Assembly: GCA_030531085.1 (NCBI GenBank) | Contig: JAUNOM010000026.1 | Coordinates: 1 to 36,006 of the forward strand | Source: Prevotellaceae bacterium | GTDB lineage: Bacteria > Bacteroidota > Bacteroidia > Bacteroidales > Bacteroidaceae | Reading direction: 5' to 3' | Length of the DNA stretch: 36,006 nucleotides | Part shown: one piece after another, positions 8,833 to 15,798 of the stretch | Numbering within the stretch: the stretch's first letter is position 1 | Layout of the letters: each line of letters begins with the position of its first letter | Made by a program: the position numbers and the translations under genes | Notes under the pieces: model-generated | What the model saw: only the letters and a program-made list of their open reading frames with translations | Databases searched by the model: none | What the model was told of the DNA's origin: nothing

Positions 8833-9284
8833 CACAACTCATCTTTGAGAGTTTCCACCTTCACCTTCCTGCGACCGACGGGGCGCACGCCCCGTGCGAT
8901 GATGATGTTATTCAAGTCCTCTGCATACACAGGGGCAGAATAGGCAGGAGTCACTTCTTCCATCTTATTTTCCACAGCAGCGTTGATTTTTTCAAGCACA
9001 TCTGGCTTGTCGTCCTCATTGACGGTGCTGCCGTTTTCCTGTGCGCCGTCAATCTGCTTTTCCTCGTAGACTGTCTCATACCGGTTGTCGCCCACACTGA
9101 ACCCGCCGTCGCTCTCACTGACAGCTATGGACTCTTCCTCTTCTGCCATGTCGCTGACATCAAAGGATTCTGCCTGGGATTTCTCGTCCTTGGGTTTGCC
9201 GTACAGATCCTGCACGATGATGACCGTGTAGTAGATGACATAGATTACGGTCACGACAATGGCGAATATTACAAATGACTTCAT
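8832..9284 (-). CDS. Single-pass membrane protein at head of transfer operon
   Basis: The 150-residue protein starts at the ATG at 9284, which has GAAAG directly upstream. A single strong transmembrane helix at residues 3-24 is followed by a soluble domain rich in Glu, Asp and Ser, and then a basic C-terminal stretch containing RGVRPVGRRKVKVE. It is the first gene of the transfer operon and overlaps the first DUF4134 gene by one base. I do not recognise the family. A bitopic protein with an acidic low-complexity region could be an assembly or regulatory factor for the pilus, but nothing in the sequence shows its role. Confidence 0.7.
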   Translation of the reverse strand: MKSFVIFAIVVTVIYVIYYTVIIVQDLYGKPKDEKSQAESFDVSDMAEEEESIAVSESDGGFSVGDNRYETVYEEKQIDGAQENGSTVNEDDKPDVLEKINAAVENKMEEVTPAYSAPVYAEDLNNIIIARGVRPVGRRKVKVETLKDEL

Positions 9285-9326
9285 TCTTTCAAGTTTGATT
9301 TTTAATGATTGGGCTTGTTGCCGATG

Positions 9327-9334
9327 CAAAGGAA
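9327..9334 (-). promoter_or_regulatory. Probable -7 element of the transfer operon
   Basis: On the minus strand the sequence TTCCTTTG differs from the Bacteroidales -7 consensus TAnnTTTG at one position and lies 43 bases before the ATG at 9284. That spacing resembles the other promoter-like sites in this element. No good -33 TTTG is present, so activator-dependent transcription is possible. Confidence 0.4.
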
Positions 9335-9367
9335 CAGCCTTTTCTTCAATTGTGACTGAAAACGGTA

Positions 9368-9415
9368 TATGTCAGCGTCAAATCTTAACGCTAATTTTGA
9401 TTACACTTGCAATCA
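9368..9415. promoter_or_regulatory. Two adjacent dyads upstream of the transfer operon (candidate operator)
   Basis: The region holds TGATTACACTTGCAATCA at 9398-9415, an 18-base dyad with arms TGATTRC, and next to it inverted AGCGT/ACGCT arms around an A/T-rich centre. Both lie 35-85 bases upstream of the presumed transfer promoter, where a regulator would bind. There is no direct evidence of the cognate protein. Confidence 0.35.
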
Positions 9416-9443
9416 TACTCTAAAATCAAACTCAAAAGGCACG

Positions 9444-9472
9444 AAAAAAGCCCTTCCTGTGTGGAAGAGCTT
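9444..9472 (-). terminator. Intrinsic terminator after the phosphoesterase gene
   Basis: On the minus strand, AAGCTCTTCC (9472-9463) and GGAAGGGCTT (9457-9448) form a ten-base stem with one mismatch around loop ACACA, followed by six T residues (9449-9444). It lies about 30 bases past the phosphoesterase stop and separates the cargo operon from the transfer operon. Four T residues also lie just upstream of the stem, on the side facing the gene. Confidence 0.85.
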
Positions 9473-9503
9473 AAAACATGGTTATGTTAATATATACGAT
9501 GGG

Positions 9504-10265
9504 CTATATGGTCAGGTGTTTGCCGTGGGAGAAATCACTATGCTCGTTGGAGAAGACATATCCCAACTGATTGGACAGGCATTGTGTGTTTCCTATCTTT
9601 GCATCGATGTTGGTATGCGAATGACCGTAAATCCAATAGTCGATGCCGCTGGTGGAGATATAATCCTCCAGTTCTACGGTGAATGCTCCGTTTGCCTTGC
9701 TGCCTTGAAATTTGGGGTGGAGCATACGGAATGAGGGTACATGGTGGGTGACGACAATCTTGTTTTGTGTCTTTGACTGCGCCACAGCATTCTCGATAAA
9801 TGCCAGGCAACGTTCATGTTCGGCATTGAAGTCGGCAAAGGTCATCAGCTCACCTTTATATAATATACGGTGGAAATCACTGACAGCCTGTTCTGTATAA
9901 TATGCGTCCTCCAGCGGAATCCTCGACCAAAGAGTGGAGAGAATGATGTCCGTGTCGTCAAGTCGCACAACGCCGTTATAATGACTGAACACATTGGGGC
10001 GTATCTCCAGAACGTAGCCTTCGGGCAATGTCGCCACATCATAGTATTTGTAGAATTCATGGTTGCCCATGCAGCAATGCACCTCCCTGTAGTTTTCCGC
10101 CGCCCAATCCCAGAAGGGGTGTCTTGAATAGTTGTCATCGCCAAGATAGCCTATGTCGCCGGCAAGCAACAATATGTCTCCCGTCACTTCCAAGGGATGG
10201 GCTTTGAGATACCGCCAGTTGTCGGCAAACTCCAGATGCAAGTCGGATGCGAATTGTATCTTCAT
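9504..10265 (-). CDS. Calcineurin-like metallophosphoesterase
   Basis: The 253-residue cytoplasmic enzyme has the full two-metal phosphoesterase set: D8 and H10 in SDLHLE, D37 in LAGDIG, N68-H69 in GNHE, a THH pair near residue 172, and GHSH near residue 213. There is no signal peptide. It starts at the ATG at 10265, six bases after the nucleotidyltransferase stop, and ends in a strong terminator, so it is the third gene of the cargo operon. The family hydrolyses phosphomonoesters or phosphodiesters; the substrate cannot be read from the sequence. Its coupling to an AbiEii-like nucleotidyltransferase suggests a joint role, such as removing a nucleotidyl mark or acting on nucleic acid ends. 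That is inference. It could also be a passenger housekeeping-type enzyme. Confidence 0.9.
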   Translation of the reverse strand: MKIQFASDLHLEFADNWRYLKAHPLEVTGDILLLAGDIGYLGDDNYSRHPFWDWAAENYREVHCCMGNHEFYKYYDVATLPEGYVLEIRPNVFSHYNGVVRLDDTDIILSTLWSRIPLEDAYYTEQAVSDFHRILYKGELMTFADFNAEHERCLAFIENAVAQSKTQNKIVVTHHVPSFRMLHPKFQGSKANGAFTVELEDYISTSGIDYWIYGHSHTNIDAKIGNTQCLSNQLGYVFSNEHSDFSHGKHLTI

Positions 10266-10271
10266 CTATGT

Positions 10272-11057
10272 TTATTCTTTTATGAATGAATTGCGCAAGA
10301 TGTCCAAATAAACATGTATCTGTTCTTCCGTTCTCCCCAATGCATCTCTTAAAGACTTTGAACTGGTTGACAGTTCCTCTTCTATGCGCAGCACAAATGC
10401 TTGTATGGCATCCCAGACGGATGGAGCTACAGTCATTGTTTCAGAGAAATCAGCGCCGGCAATCAGTTTCAGTACGTCATTACGATGCTTCTTGATGTCT
10501 TTTGTATTAACCTGCCGTCCTGCCGCACGTTCTTCCAGCAGGTTAAGGTATGCCTTGGTCTTCAGACATACAAGAGCATAATGTGAAGCATAACGCAAGC
10601 CGTTTTCAACATAACTGTTGCTGACGGTCAATTCGTAATATTCCTCATCCATCATGATGGCGGACAGGCTTGACACATCCTCACCGGCAGGTATAGGCTC
10701 CAAATGGAATCCGGAAGGCTCTCCAAGCAAGTCAGAATGTCTTGACAGCAATTCTATCTTTACAGGAAATCCCTGTTTGCCTTCTTCAAAGCGGTACAGC
10801 TCGTATGCAGGAGTTTTGTCTTCTCCACGCTTGCGTTTCCCGTTCTTATATTGACCGTCCTTTATGAATTGCCAAAAAGCGTTTGCAAATTCAGGCGTCA
10901 TCTTCTCAACCACCAATATCATGTCAATATCTACCGTGGCGCGTGGCTCCACCAAGGTTTTGCTGAGTACCGCATCACAGGCGGTGCCTCCTATAATTAC
11001 ATAGTTGTCAGCAAAAGCACCGAATGCTTCCCTGAACTTTTCAATTCCCTTTACCAT
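10272..11057 (-). CDS. AbiEii/AbiGii-type nucleotidyltransferase (probable toxin)
   Basis: The 261-residue protein carries nucleotidyltransferase hallmarks: GG at residues 23-24 in IIGGTACDAVL, then D43 and D45 in TVDID, with a later acidic KIEL segment as a candidate third metal ligand. A conserved K.KAYLNLL helix and a DIKKHR.DVL.L segment fit the AbiEii toxin family. Toxins of this family transfer nucleotides to tRNA or other acceptors and arrest growth. The ATG at 11057 overlaps the last codons of the upstream regulator gene, the usual layout of AbiE pairs with the antitoxin first. The phosphoesterase follows after six bases. It is likely an anti-phage or element-maintenance module carried as cargo. 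Confidence 0.85.
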   Translation of the reverse strand: MVKGIEKFREAFGAFADNYVIIGGTACDAVLSKTLVEPRATVDIDMILVVEKMTPEFANAFWQFIKDGQYKNGKRKRGEDKTPAYELYRFEEGKQGFPVKIELLSRHSDLLGEPSGFHLEPIPAGEDVSSLSAIMMDEEYYELTVSNSYVENGLRYASHYALVCLKTKAYLNLLEERAAGRQVNTKDIKKHRNDVLKLIAGADFSETMTVAPSVWDAIQAFVLRIEEELSTSSKSLRDALGRTEEQIHVYLDILRNSFIKE

Positions 11058-12013
11058 AGTTTCTTAATCATTAGTTCAATTTCTTTTTCAACTCTCGGAT
11101 CTTTGTCCTCACGCAGGGAGAGGGCAAGGGAAAGGCGGTCAACGGTCTCTTGTCCCGGGTGGATGACGGGAGGATATTTCCACACCTCAATCCGTGTATA
11201 ACCCTCTATTCTGTTTAATTCAGGCAGTTCTCCAATATCCCTTGCCTTCCTGAAATCCGCATCATACATGACTTTTGTCTGTATTGTCTCCGGATTGAGG
11301 TCCGAATAGTATGACAAGGCATTGATACCGCCGGTCAAACCTTGCGGTACTTCCTCATCCGCATACCACACCATTTTGACGGGATTTTGCATAAGCGGCT
11401 CAGCCTCTTCCCATAAAGCTTTGCCTTCTTTGTGGAAGTAGATGCTTTTTGTGCCGTTGGAACTGACACTTACATCCGCCAGCATCGTAGCTTCAAGCTG
11501 ACGTACAGCACGGCTTATTGCCAGATAACTGTAAGGCAACAGTTTCTCCAAATCGGCAAGTGTATTGCCATTCAGATTCTTTTTTTGCAGATGGCACATC
11601 AGGATATACTGTGCGGCTGGCTGCAACCGTTCTTTATTTACAGGCGCACTGTCCCGTGCGTTGATAAGCAGAAACGGCAGATATACATATTTGCCGCTAA
11701 CGACAAAATACACGCCATGCTCAATATATCTGTTGCGTTCGTAGGAGGCAAGTTGCCCAAACATCATTACGCATGGCTTGCCAAGGACATCAGACAGGTT
11801 TTCCGTCAGTTTCTTGCATTGGACAGGCGTGAGACGGCTGGAGGTTTTACTCTCCAGCAGTACGAAATGATTTTCCATATATTCCACTGCATAGAACGAG
11901 AATGTAAGGAGTGCATCAGTAAACACACCCTTCAGTTCATTCCGTTCCATCATCCGCAACGCCAGTACCTTGCCTGCAATTGTGACTGTCTTGTTAGTAT
12001 TATCTTTTACCAT
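11051..12013 (-). CDS. AbiEi-like winged-helix regulator (probable antitoxin)
   Basis: The 320-residue protein starts at the ATG at 12013; the open frame extends further but only through weak start codons and the promoter. The N-terminal ~140 residues look alpha/beta. A winged-helix-like segment follows at roughly residues 150-205 (LADLEKLLPYSYLAISRAV as the helix-turn-helix core, then a hairpin). The C-terminal part contains WYADEEVP and a YTRIEVWKYPP stretch. No catalytic motif is seen. It lies directly upstream of, and overlapping, the AbiEii-like nucleotidyltransferase, which is the antitoxin position in type IV AbiE systems. It probably represses the operon promoter and neutralises the toxin. 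Family assignment rests on context and the winged helix. Confidence 0.7.
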   Translation of the reverse strand: MVKDNTNKTVTIAGKVLALRMMERNELKGVFTDALLTFSFYAVEYMENHFVLLESKTSSRLTPVQCKKLTENLSDVLGKPCVMMFGQLASYERNRYIEHGVYFVVSGKYVYLPFLLINARDSAPVNKERLQPAAQYILMCHLQKKNLNGNTLADLEKLLPYSYLAISRAVRQLEATMLADVSVSSNGTKSIYFHKEGKALWEEAEPLMQNPVKMVWYADEEVPQGLTGGINALSYYSDLNPETIQTKVMYDADFRKARDIGELPELNRIEGYTRIEVWKYPPVIHPGQETVDRLSLALSLREDKDPRVEKEIELMIKKLW

Positions 12014-12044
12014 TGCTCTATTATCAATGCTAATGAAAACAGTG

Positions 12045-12074
12045 CAAAGGTAATGATAATAATTGAGAATCAAG
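12045..12074 (-). promoter_or_regulatory. Promoter of the AbiE-like cargo operon
   Basis: On the minus strand, TACCTTTG (12052-12045) matches the Bacteroidales -7 consensus TAnnTTTG exactly. A -33-like CTTG sits at 12074-12071 with an 18-base spacer. The start codon is 32 bases downstream of the -7 element. Confidence 0.65.
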
Positions 12075-12176
12075 CGGTTTTTGTTGAAAAAGTGACTTTA
12101 AGCCATTTTTTTCACATTCAAGAGCTATTTTTGCCTGCTTTTTCCGCCATTTTAGTCTCATTCCAATGCATATATT

Positions 12177-13076
12177 CTACATTCGCTTGTCCATCAGGTA
12201 ATCGTTTATATCCTTATACTCCGCATATCGAAATGATTCATCGGTAACTCGATATTCATACAATCCCATAATAGTCTCAACTGTTTTTCGCCCGGCATGG
12301 TCATTGTCGAGGAAGCAATGGATGTGAGTGTAGCGTTCAAGATACCGCAATGCCCTTTTGAGATTGGCGACGGTGTTAAGTATCATATAGTCACAAGGAC
12401 GCCCGATAACGAACCGTCCGTCTTTCCGTTTTACCAGCGTCAGATATGACAGGAAGTCCATAAAGCCCTCAAAGACCAGGCAGCCGTCCTGCCACTGATT
12501 GAACGTGTAGGCTATCAGGGTGACGTCCTTATGCCCGATGCAGCCCTTGAAATAAGGATTGCGCACCTCGTAACCGTCAGACAGATTGCCAAACGCAATG
12601 CCATAGTAGTGCTTCTGCTCAATCTTATAATGTATCTCACGGCAGTACATCTTCCCGATAGCGGTATCCACACGCCGGGTACTGAAATAGGACAGCAGGG
12701 CATGGCTTCTCAATGGGAATATTCTGACATCATTCATCTTGATGACCGTGTATTCCTTCGCGGTGATTGCGGATTCCGTTGCCTTGCCGACAGGGGTAAT
12801 TCCCTTGGACGCAATAACAGCAAGTGCATCTGAGACGGACGGCTTGTTATACATGCGTTTCACCAGTTCCACGAGGTCGCCACCTTCCTGTATGCCATAG
12901 TCATACCACAGGTTGTCTTTCCTGCTGACCTTGAACGAGGGTGTACGCTCATTCCTGAAAGGCGACAGGTACCAGCAGGCATCGCCTCTGGTCTTTGACG
13001 GCTTTATACCTTCCTTGTCAAGAAAGTCTATAATGCTCAGTTTCTTTGTTTGATCAATATTCATATTCTTCTTCAT
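12177..13076 (-). CDS. Primase-like protein (degenerate CHC2-type zinc-finger region and Toprim)
   Basis: The 299-residue protein has an N-terminal region (residues 14-75) matching the DnaG zinc-finger fold: CWYLSPFRNERTPSFKV, then WYDYGIQEGGD. Most metal-binding cysteines are missing, as is common in proteins from mobile elements of this group. A Toprim domain follows with E203 in VFEGFMD and D257/D259 in FLDNDHAGR, the metal-binding acidic residues. It probably makes primers for plasmid-like or post-transfer replication of the element. It lies downstream of the RepA-like ATPase and is preceded by a repeat-rich leader. The start at 13076 was chosen as the first ATG; an ATG four codons in is possible. 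Confidence 0.85.
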   Translation of the reverse strand: MKKNMNIDQTKKLSIIDFLDKEGIKPSKTRGDACWYLSPFRNERTPSFKVSRKDNLWYDYGIQEGGDLVELVKRMYNKPSVSDALAVIASKGITPVGKATESAITAKEYTVIKMNDVRIFPLRSHALLSYFSTRRVDTAIGKMYCREIHYKIEQKHYYGIAFGNLSDGYEVRNPYFKGCIGHKDVTLIAYTFNQWQDGCLVFEGFMDFLSYLTLVKRKDGRFVIGRPCDYMILNTVANLKRALRYLERYTHIHCFLDNDHAGRKTVETIMGLYEYRVTDESFRYAEYKDINDYLMDKRM

Positions 13077-13093
13077 TTGTATGTCCGGAAAAC

Positions 13094-13251
13094 AGTTTAC
13101 TTTACCCTTTCTTCTATATAGGCACGGACGTAAACTAAACCATTTGCTAAACTATCTTTTTGTTCCTTGATCCAAGTCTCAATTATAGTTTACTTTAGCC
13201 TTATTTCTTATATATAGGCACGGGGGTAAACTAAACTGCTTTCCTAAACCC
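13094..13251. repeat. Two ~62-bp direct repeats in the primase leader, each with inverted arms
   Basis: Copy one spans about 13094-13156 and copy two about 13187-13251, offset by 93 bases. Both begin AGTTTACTTTA, share TATATAGGCACGG and continue to GTAAACTAAAC followed by CTAAAC. Within each copy AGTTTAC and GTAAACT form an inverted pair. They fill the gap between the ATPase and primase genes. They could be replication-initiator binding sites (iterons) or RNA leader hairpins. Confidence 0.75.
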
Positions 13252-13255
13252 TTTT

Positions 13256-14359
13256 TTAATCCTTTTCGTGAAACAGGTCTATCTCTGTCGGGCTATAGCC
13301 GAAATAGTAGAGGGTGTCACGCTTGATGATGAGTTTTTTGTCATCAATAAGATACTTCAGCATCTTGACTATGATGCTCCTGCCACGCTTAAAGCCAATG
13401 TCGGCGTATGCCTGCATAAGCTCTTCCACGACCTTGTTGAACCCTCTTATGGGCTTGTCCTTGAATGCGGCTGTCAGTGCCTCGTTGTGTTGCTCGGAGG
13501 TCAGGTCCTGGAAGGTAAACCGTGAGGGTTGCCTGTCGTCCGTTTCCGGCCTTGGCGCGTTCTCCACTATTTCCGGCAGCCCGTCCCCGTTAACTGTAAA
13601 GGCAAACGGCTTGAACTCCTTTTCACGGATGTGCATCGCCTTCACCTCGCTGATGTCCGGGGCGGTCGTACTTTTAGTGATGACCAGGACTGTCTCTGCC
13701 TTGTTGTTCATCTCCGTTCCAATATGGCCGCGCACGTTGTTGTCTCCCTTGTTCTGGTGCAAGACACAATGTATATGAAGGTCGTACTTGGATGACCATT
13801 CCATCATCTTGTTGATGACCTCCACCGACTCGCCAGCATTGTTGATGTCCAGCAACAGGTCACGTATGCCGTCGATAATCACCAGACCATACCCTTTGTC
13901 TTGGGCAAGTGCATAGTCTATGACCTCTATCCTGACGGACGGCGTGTACTCTCGAAGACAGATGAAGTCAAGGTTATCGTTGTCGATGCTCGTGGGCAGG
14001 CCTGCGAGCTTCAGAATGCGCTCCAGCACGTTATGGCAGTGATAGCGGCTCTGTTCGGTATCTACATACAGGATCTTGCGCTTTCCCTCCGGCAGGCTGG
14101 CACGGTAATTCAGCACCTTGCCGTTGGCGAGGGAAGCAGCCACTAATGCTGACACGTTGAATGTCTTCTTCGCCTTGGCCTTGCCTGTAGATGCGCTGAA
14201 GTTGCCCAACGTGGCAATTGTGGAGTTGTCAACCCAGATAATCTGCGGCGGTGTCTTGTATGTGTCCGTCGCCTTTATAAGCGACTCACTGAGGATATGG
14301 GAAATGCGTTCCTTCTCCTCCTTGTTTCTGCTGTCAGAGATTGCTCTTTTTCCTTCCAT
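13256..14359 (-). CDS. RepA/AAA_25-like ATPase
   Basis: The 367-residue protein has a RecA-like fold similar to the RepA hexameric helicase/ATPase group (AAA_25). A P-loop-like GKAKAKKT lies at about residues 59-66 and is slightly degenerate at its glycines. Further on are an ILYVDTEQ strand, a Walker B-like GLVIIDGIRDLL and a VLHQNKG segment with the sensor-type Gln/Asn. The C-terminal ~100 residues contain a winged-helix-like region. I use the ATG at 14359, which overlaps the end of the upstream helix-turn-helix gene by 26 bases; a TTG five codons earlier is less likely. Pairing with the primase gene suggests replication or mobilisation of the excised element. Confidence 0.8.
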   Translation of the reverse strand: MEGKRAISDSRNKEEKERISHILSESLIKATDTYKTPPQIIWVDNSTIATLGNFSASTGKAKAKKTFNVSALVAASLANGKVLNYRASLPEGKRKILYVDTEQSRYHCHNVLERILKLAGLPTSIDNDNLDFICLREYTPSVRIEVIDYALAQDKGYGLVIIDGIRDLLLDINNAGESVEVINKMMEWSSKYDLHIHCVLHQNKGDNNVRGHIGTEMNNKAETVLVITKSTTAPDISEVKAMHIREKEFKPFAFTVNGDGLPEIVENAPRPETDDRQPSRFTFQDLTSEQHNEALTAAFKDKPIRGFNKVVEELMQAYADIGFKRGRSIIVKMLKYLIDDKKLIIKRDTLYYFGYSPTEIDLFHEKD

Positions 14360-14762
14360 AGCGTTTCTGTCCAAAATACGGTTTCACTTCTTCTTTCCCG
14401 TCTGTCTCCACCTTCGTCACCGCCCCGATAGTCGGGACGTTGTTCTGCAGGAGCCACTGGTCAAGCTCTTCCTTGTTGAAGTAGAGCATCTTGCCGCGCG
14501 GCTTGTAGTGAGGAACCTCACGGGCTGAGGTCAGCTTGTAGAGAAGGCTCTCCGAGACACCCATGTACAGGCAGGCCTCGCAGAAGGTCAGCACCTTCTT
14601 TGTCGTGTAGATGTTGTTTTCCAACATCGCAAGCCGTTCAAGGAGTTCCTCGACCGGCTCCATCTTTTTCAGGACGTTCTCAACGGAGCTTACACGCTCG
14701 TTGATTCTTTCCATAAATGTTGTTCTGTTTTGCATGATCATATGCTTTTTATCGTTTGACAT
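14334..14762 (-). CDS. Helix-turn-helix protein, excisionase/MerR-like (HTH_17 type)
   Basis: The 142-residue protein has an N-terminal coiled-coil-like segment (residues 15-50) followed by a DNA-binding domain at about residues 55-108. The domain shows LTFCEACLYMGVSESLLYKL, then the wing VPHYKPRGKMLYFNKEELDQWL, the pattern of excisionase/HTH_17 proteins. The C-terminus is basic. Such proteins in Bacteroidales elements regulate excision and replication genes. The ATG at 14762 is followed by others at codons 8 and 10. A perfect -7 element lies 39 bases upstream, so this gene probably starts a transcript that continues into the ATPase and primase genes. Confidence 0.85.
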   Translation of the reverse strand: MSNDKKHMIMQNRTTFMERINERVSSVENVLKKMEPVEELLERLAMLENNIYTTKKVLTFCEACLYMGVSESLLYKLTSAREVPHYKPRGKMLYFNKEELDQWLLQNNVPTIGAVTKVETDGKEEVKPYFGQKRYGRKKSNL

Positions 14763-14800
14763 AGGAGGCGTCCCTCCGTCAGCACGGTGCTTTCGGAGTG

Positions 14801-14808
14801 CAAAGTTA
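14801..14808 (-). promoter_or_regulatory. -7 promoter element of the helix-turn-helix/ATPase operon
   Basis: The minus-strand sequence TAACTTTG matches TAnnTTTG exactly and lies 39 bases before the ATG at 14762. No convincing -33 box is present. The repeats at 14840-14876 sit just upstream and may supply a regulator site. Confidence 0.55.
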
Positions 14809-14831
14809 CAGTCAGGGGATTGCTTCCGGAT

Positions 14832-14876
14832 AAAAAGCTGGGTGATAGTAGGGAAGTATCACCCCTATTATCACCC
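14832..14876 (-). terminator. Hairpin and TATCACCC repeats between hypothetical gene and HTH gene
   Basis: On the minus strand, GGGTGATA (14864-14857) pairs with TATCACCC (14847-14840) around a nine-base loop, followed by AGC and a T-run ending near 14831. This fits a terminator for the gene that ends at 14898. A further direct copy of the octamer lies at 14876-14869. Three copies upstream of a DNA-binding protein gene could equally be an operator. Confidence 0.6.
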
Positions 14877-14897
14877 TTTTTCTCTTTTCTTTGTGGA

Positions 14898-15647
14898 TTA
14901 TATGTCTGTTCTATGCTCTTTTTGCATATTTCTTATCGCTTTCCGTATGCCGGATTGTAGTGCCGTCCGTGAGGTTCTCGTCCTGCTCAGTGCGGAAGAG
15001 AACGTAGATGCCGTTATTGGCAGGCCGGATTTAGGAGACAGGAGGAAGTGTCCGTTCTCAATAACCGACTGCCAGTTGTAACAGACGAGGTCGTGTTCAA
15101 GCAGCTCGTCAAAGAACACAGCCGCATTGCGGATGTTTCTTACCCTGACTGTGAATCCATGCTTGCATTGCATGAGAGCCGTGACTGCAGTATTGATATT
15201 CATGCCTTCGGGCAGAACGAACAACTGATAGGCGCGTGCTATCTCTGAAAGGCTGGCAATTTGCTTTTCTGTAAGATTGCCTCCGAGCGTTATTGGGAAA
15301 CTGATCTTCGGTTTGTGTCCGGTTTCGGTTGTCTGGTAACGGTGGAGAAGTTCAGAAAAGTCTTTCTTGGTAAACGAGTCCTTGTACAGATACTCGTCAA
15401 GCAATTTATTCACCCGTGTGCACAGATTGCGTACAATGCCCATATTCATGCGATGGGCATTACGGCAACAGGCTTTTGTGCAGTCAATAAAGTGATGGCT
15501 GTCACAGAACATTTCAAAGAAGCGCTCCGGTCTCATACCGTTGTCTAACACTTTCTCTGCATATTGTTTTCTCATTGAGGACAACAAACCGAACAGTTCT
15601 TCTGATACGTCCTCATTGCACCGCACATGTCTATGCGTGCAACACAT
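14898..15647 (-). CDS. Hypothetical Cys/His-rich protein of the integrative element
   Basis: The 249-residue protein is predicted to be soluble. The N-terminal 75 residues are rich in Cys and His (CC near the start, CDSHH, CTKACC), which suggests a metal-binding module. The rest is helical and basic, ending in a run of Arg/Ser/Thr and KEHRTD. The start is the ATG at 15647. It stands between two terminators and so may be its own transcription unit, next to the integrase. I do not recognise the family. Its place between integrase and excisionase-like gene fits a small element-specific regulator or recombination accessory protein, but nothing in the sequence proves this. Confidence 0.6.
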   Translation of the reverse strand: MCCTHRHVRCNEDVSEELFGLLSSMRKQYAEKVLDNGMRPERFFEMFCDSHHFIDCTKACCRNAHRMNMGIVRNLCTRVNKLLDEYLYKDSFTKKDFSELLHRYQTTETGHKPKISFPITLGGNLTEKQIASLSEIARAYQLFVLPEGMNINTAVTALMQCKHGFTVRVRNIRNAAVFFDELLEHDLVCYNWQSVIENGHFLLSPKSGLPITASTFSSALSRTRTSRTALQSGIRKAIRNMQKEHRTDI

Positions 15648-15720
15648 CTCCCCAAAAAGAGAGATGGCCTTTGGTGGCTTTTTGTTTCATTTTGTCTTAT
15701 TGTTGATTGTATATTATACG

Positions 15721-15752
15721 AAAAAACTCCGGCCACTTACGCAACCAGAGTT
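15721..15752 (-). terminator. Intrinsic terminator after the integrase gene
   Basis: On the minus strand, AACTCTGG (15752-15745) pairs with CCGGAGTT (15732-15725, one G-U pair) around a 12-base loop. T residues follow down to 15721, about 47 bases past the integrase stop. Confidence 0.75.
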
Positions 15753-15798
15753 GAGTTATACGATTATATGTATTCGGCGGAGTTCGGCTACAAGCATT

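Noticed and set aside
9285-9503. oriT considered in the gap before the transfer operon
   Set aside because: No relaxase or mobilisation gene is adjacent and no nick-like motif was recognised; the features fit promoter and terminator functions.
13077-13255. Direct repeats considered as a CRISPR array
   Set aside because: Only two copies, imperfect, with a single 30-base interval and no cas genes.
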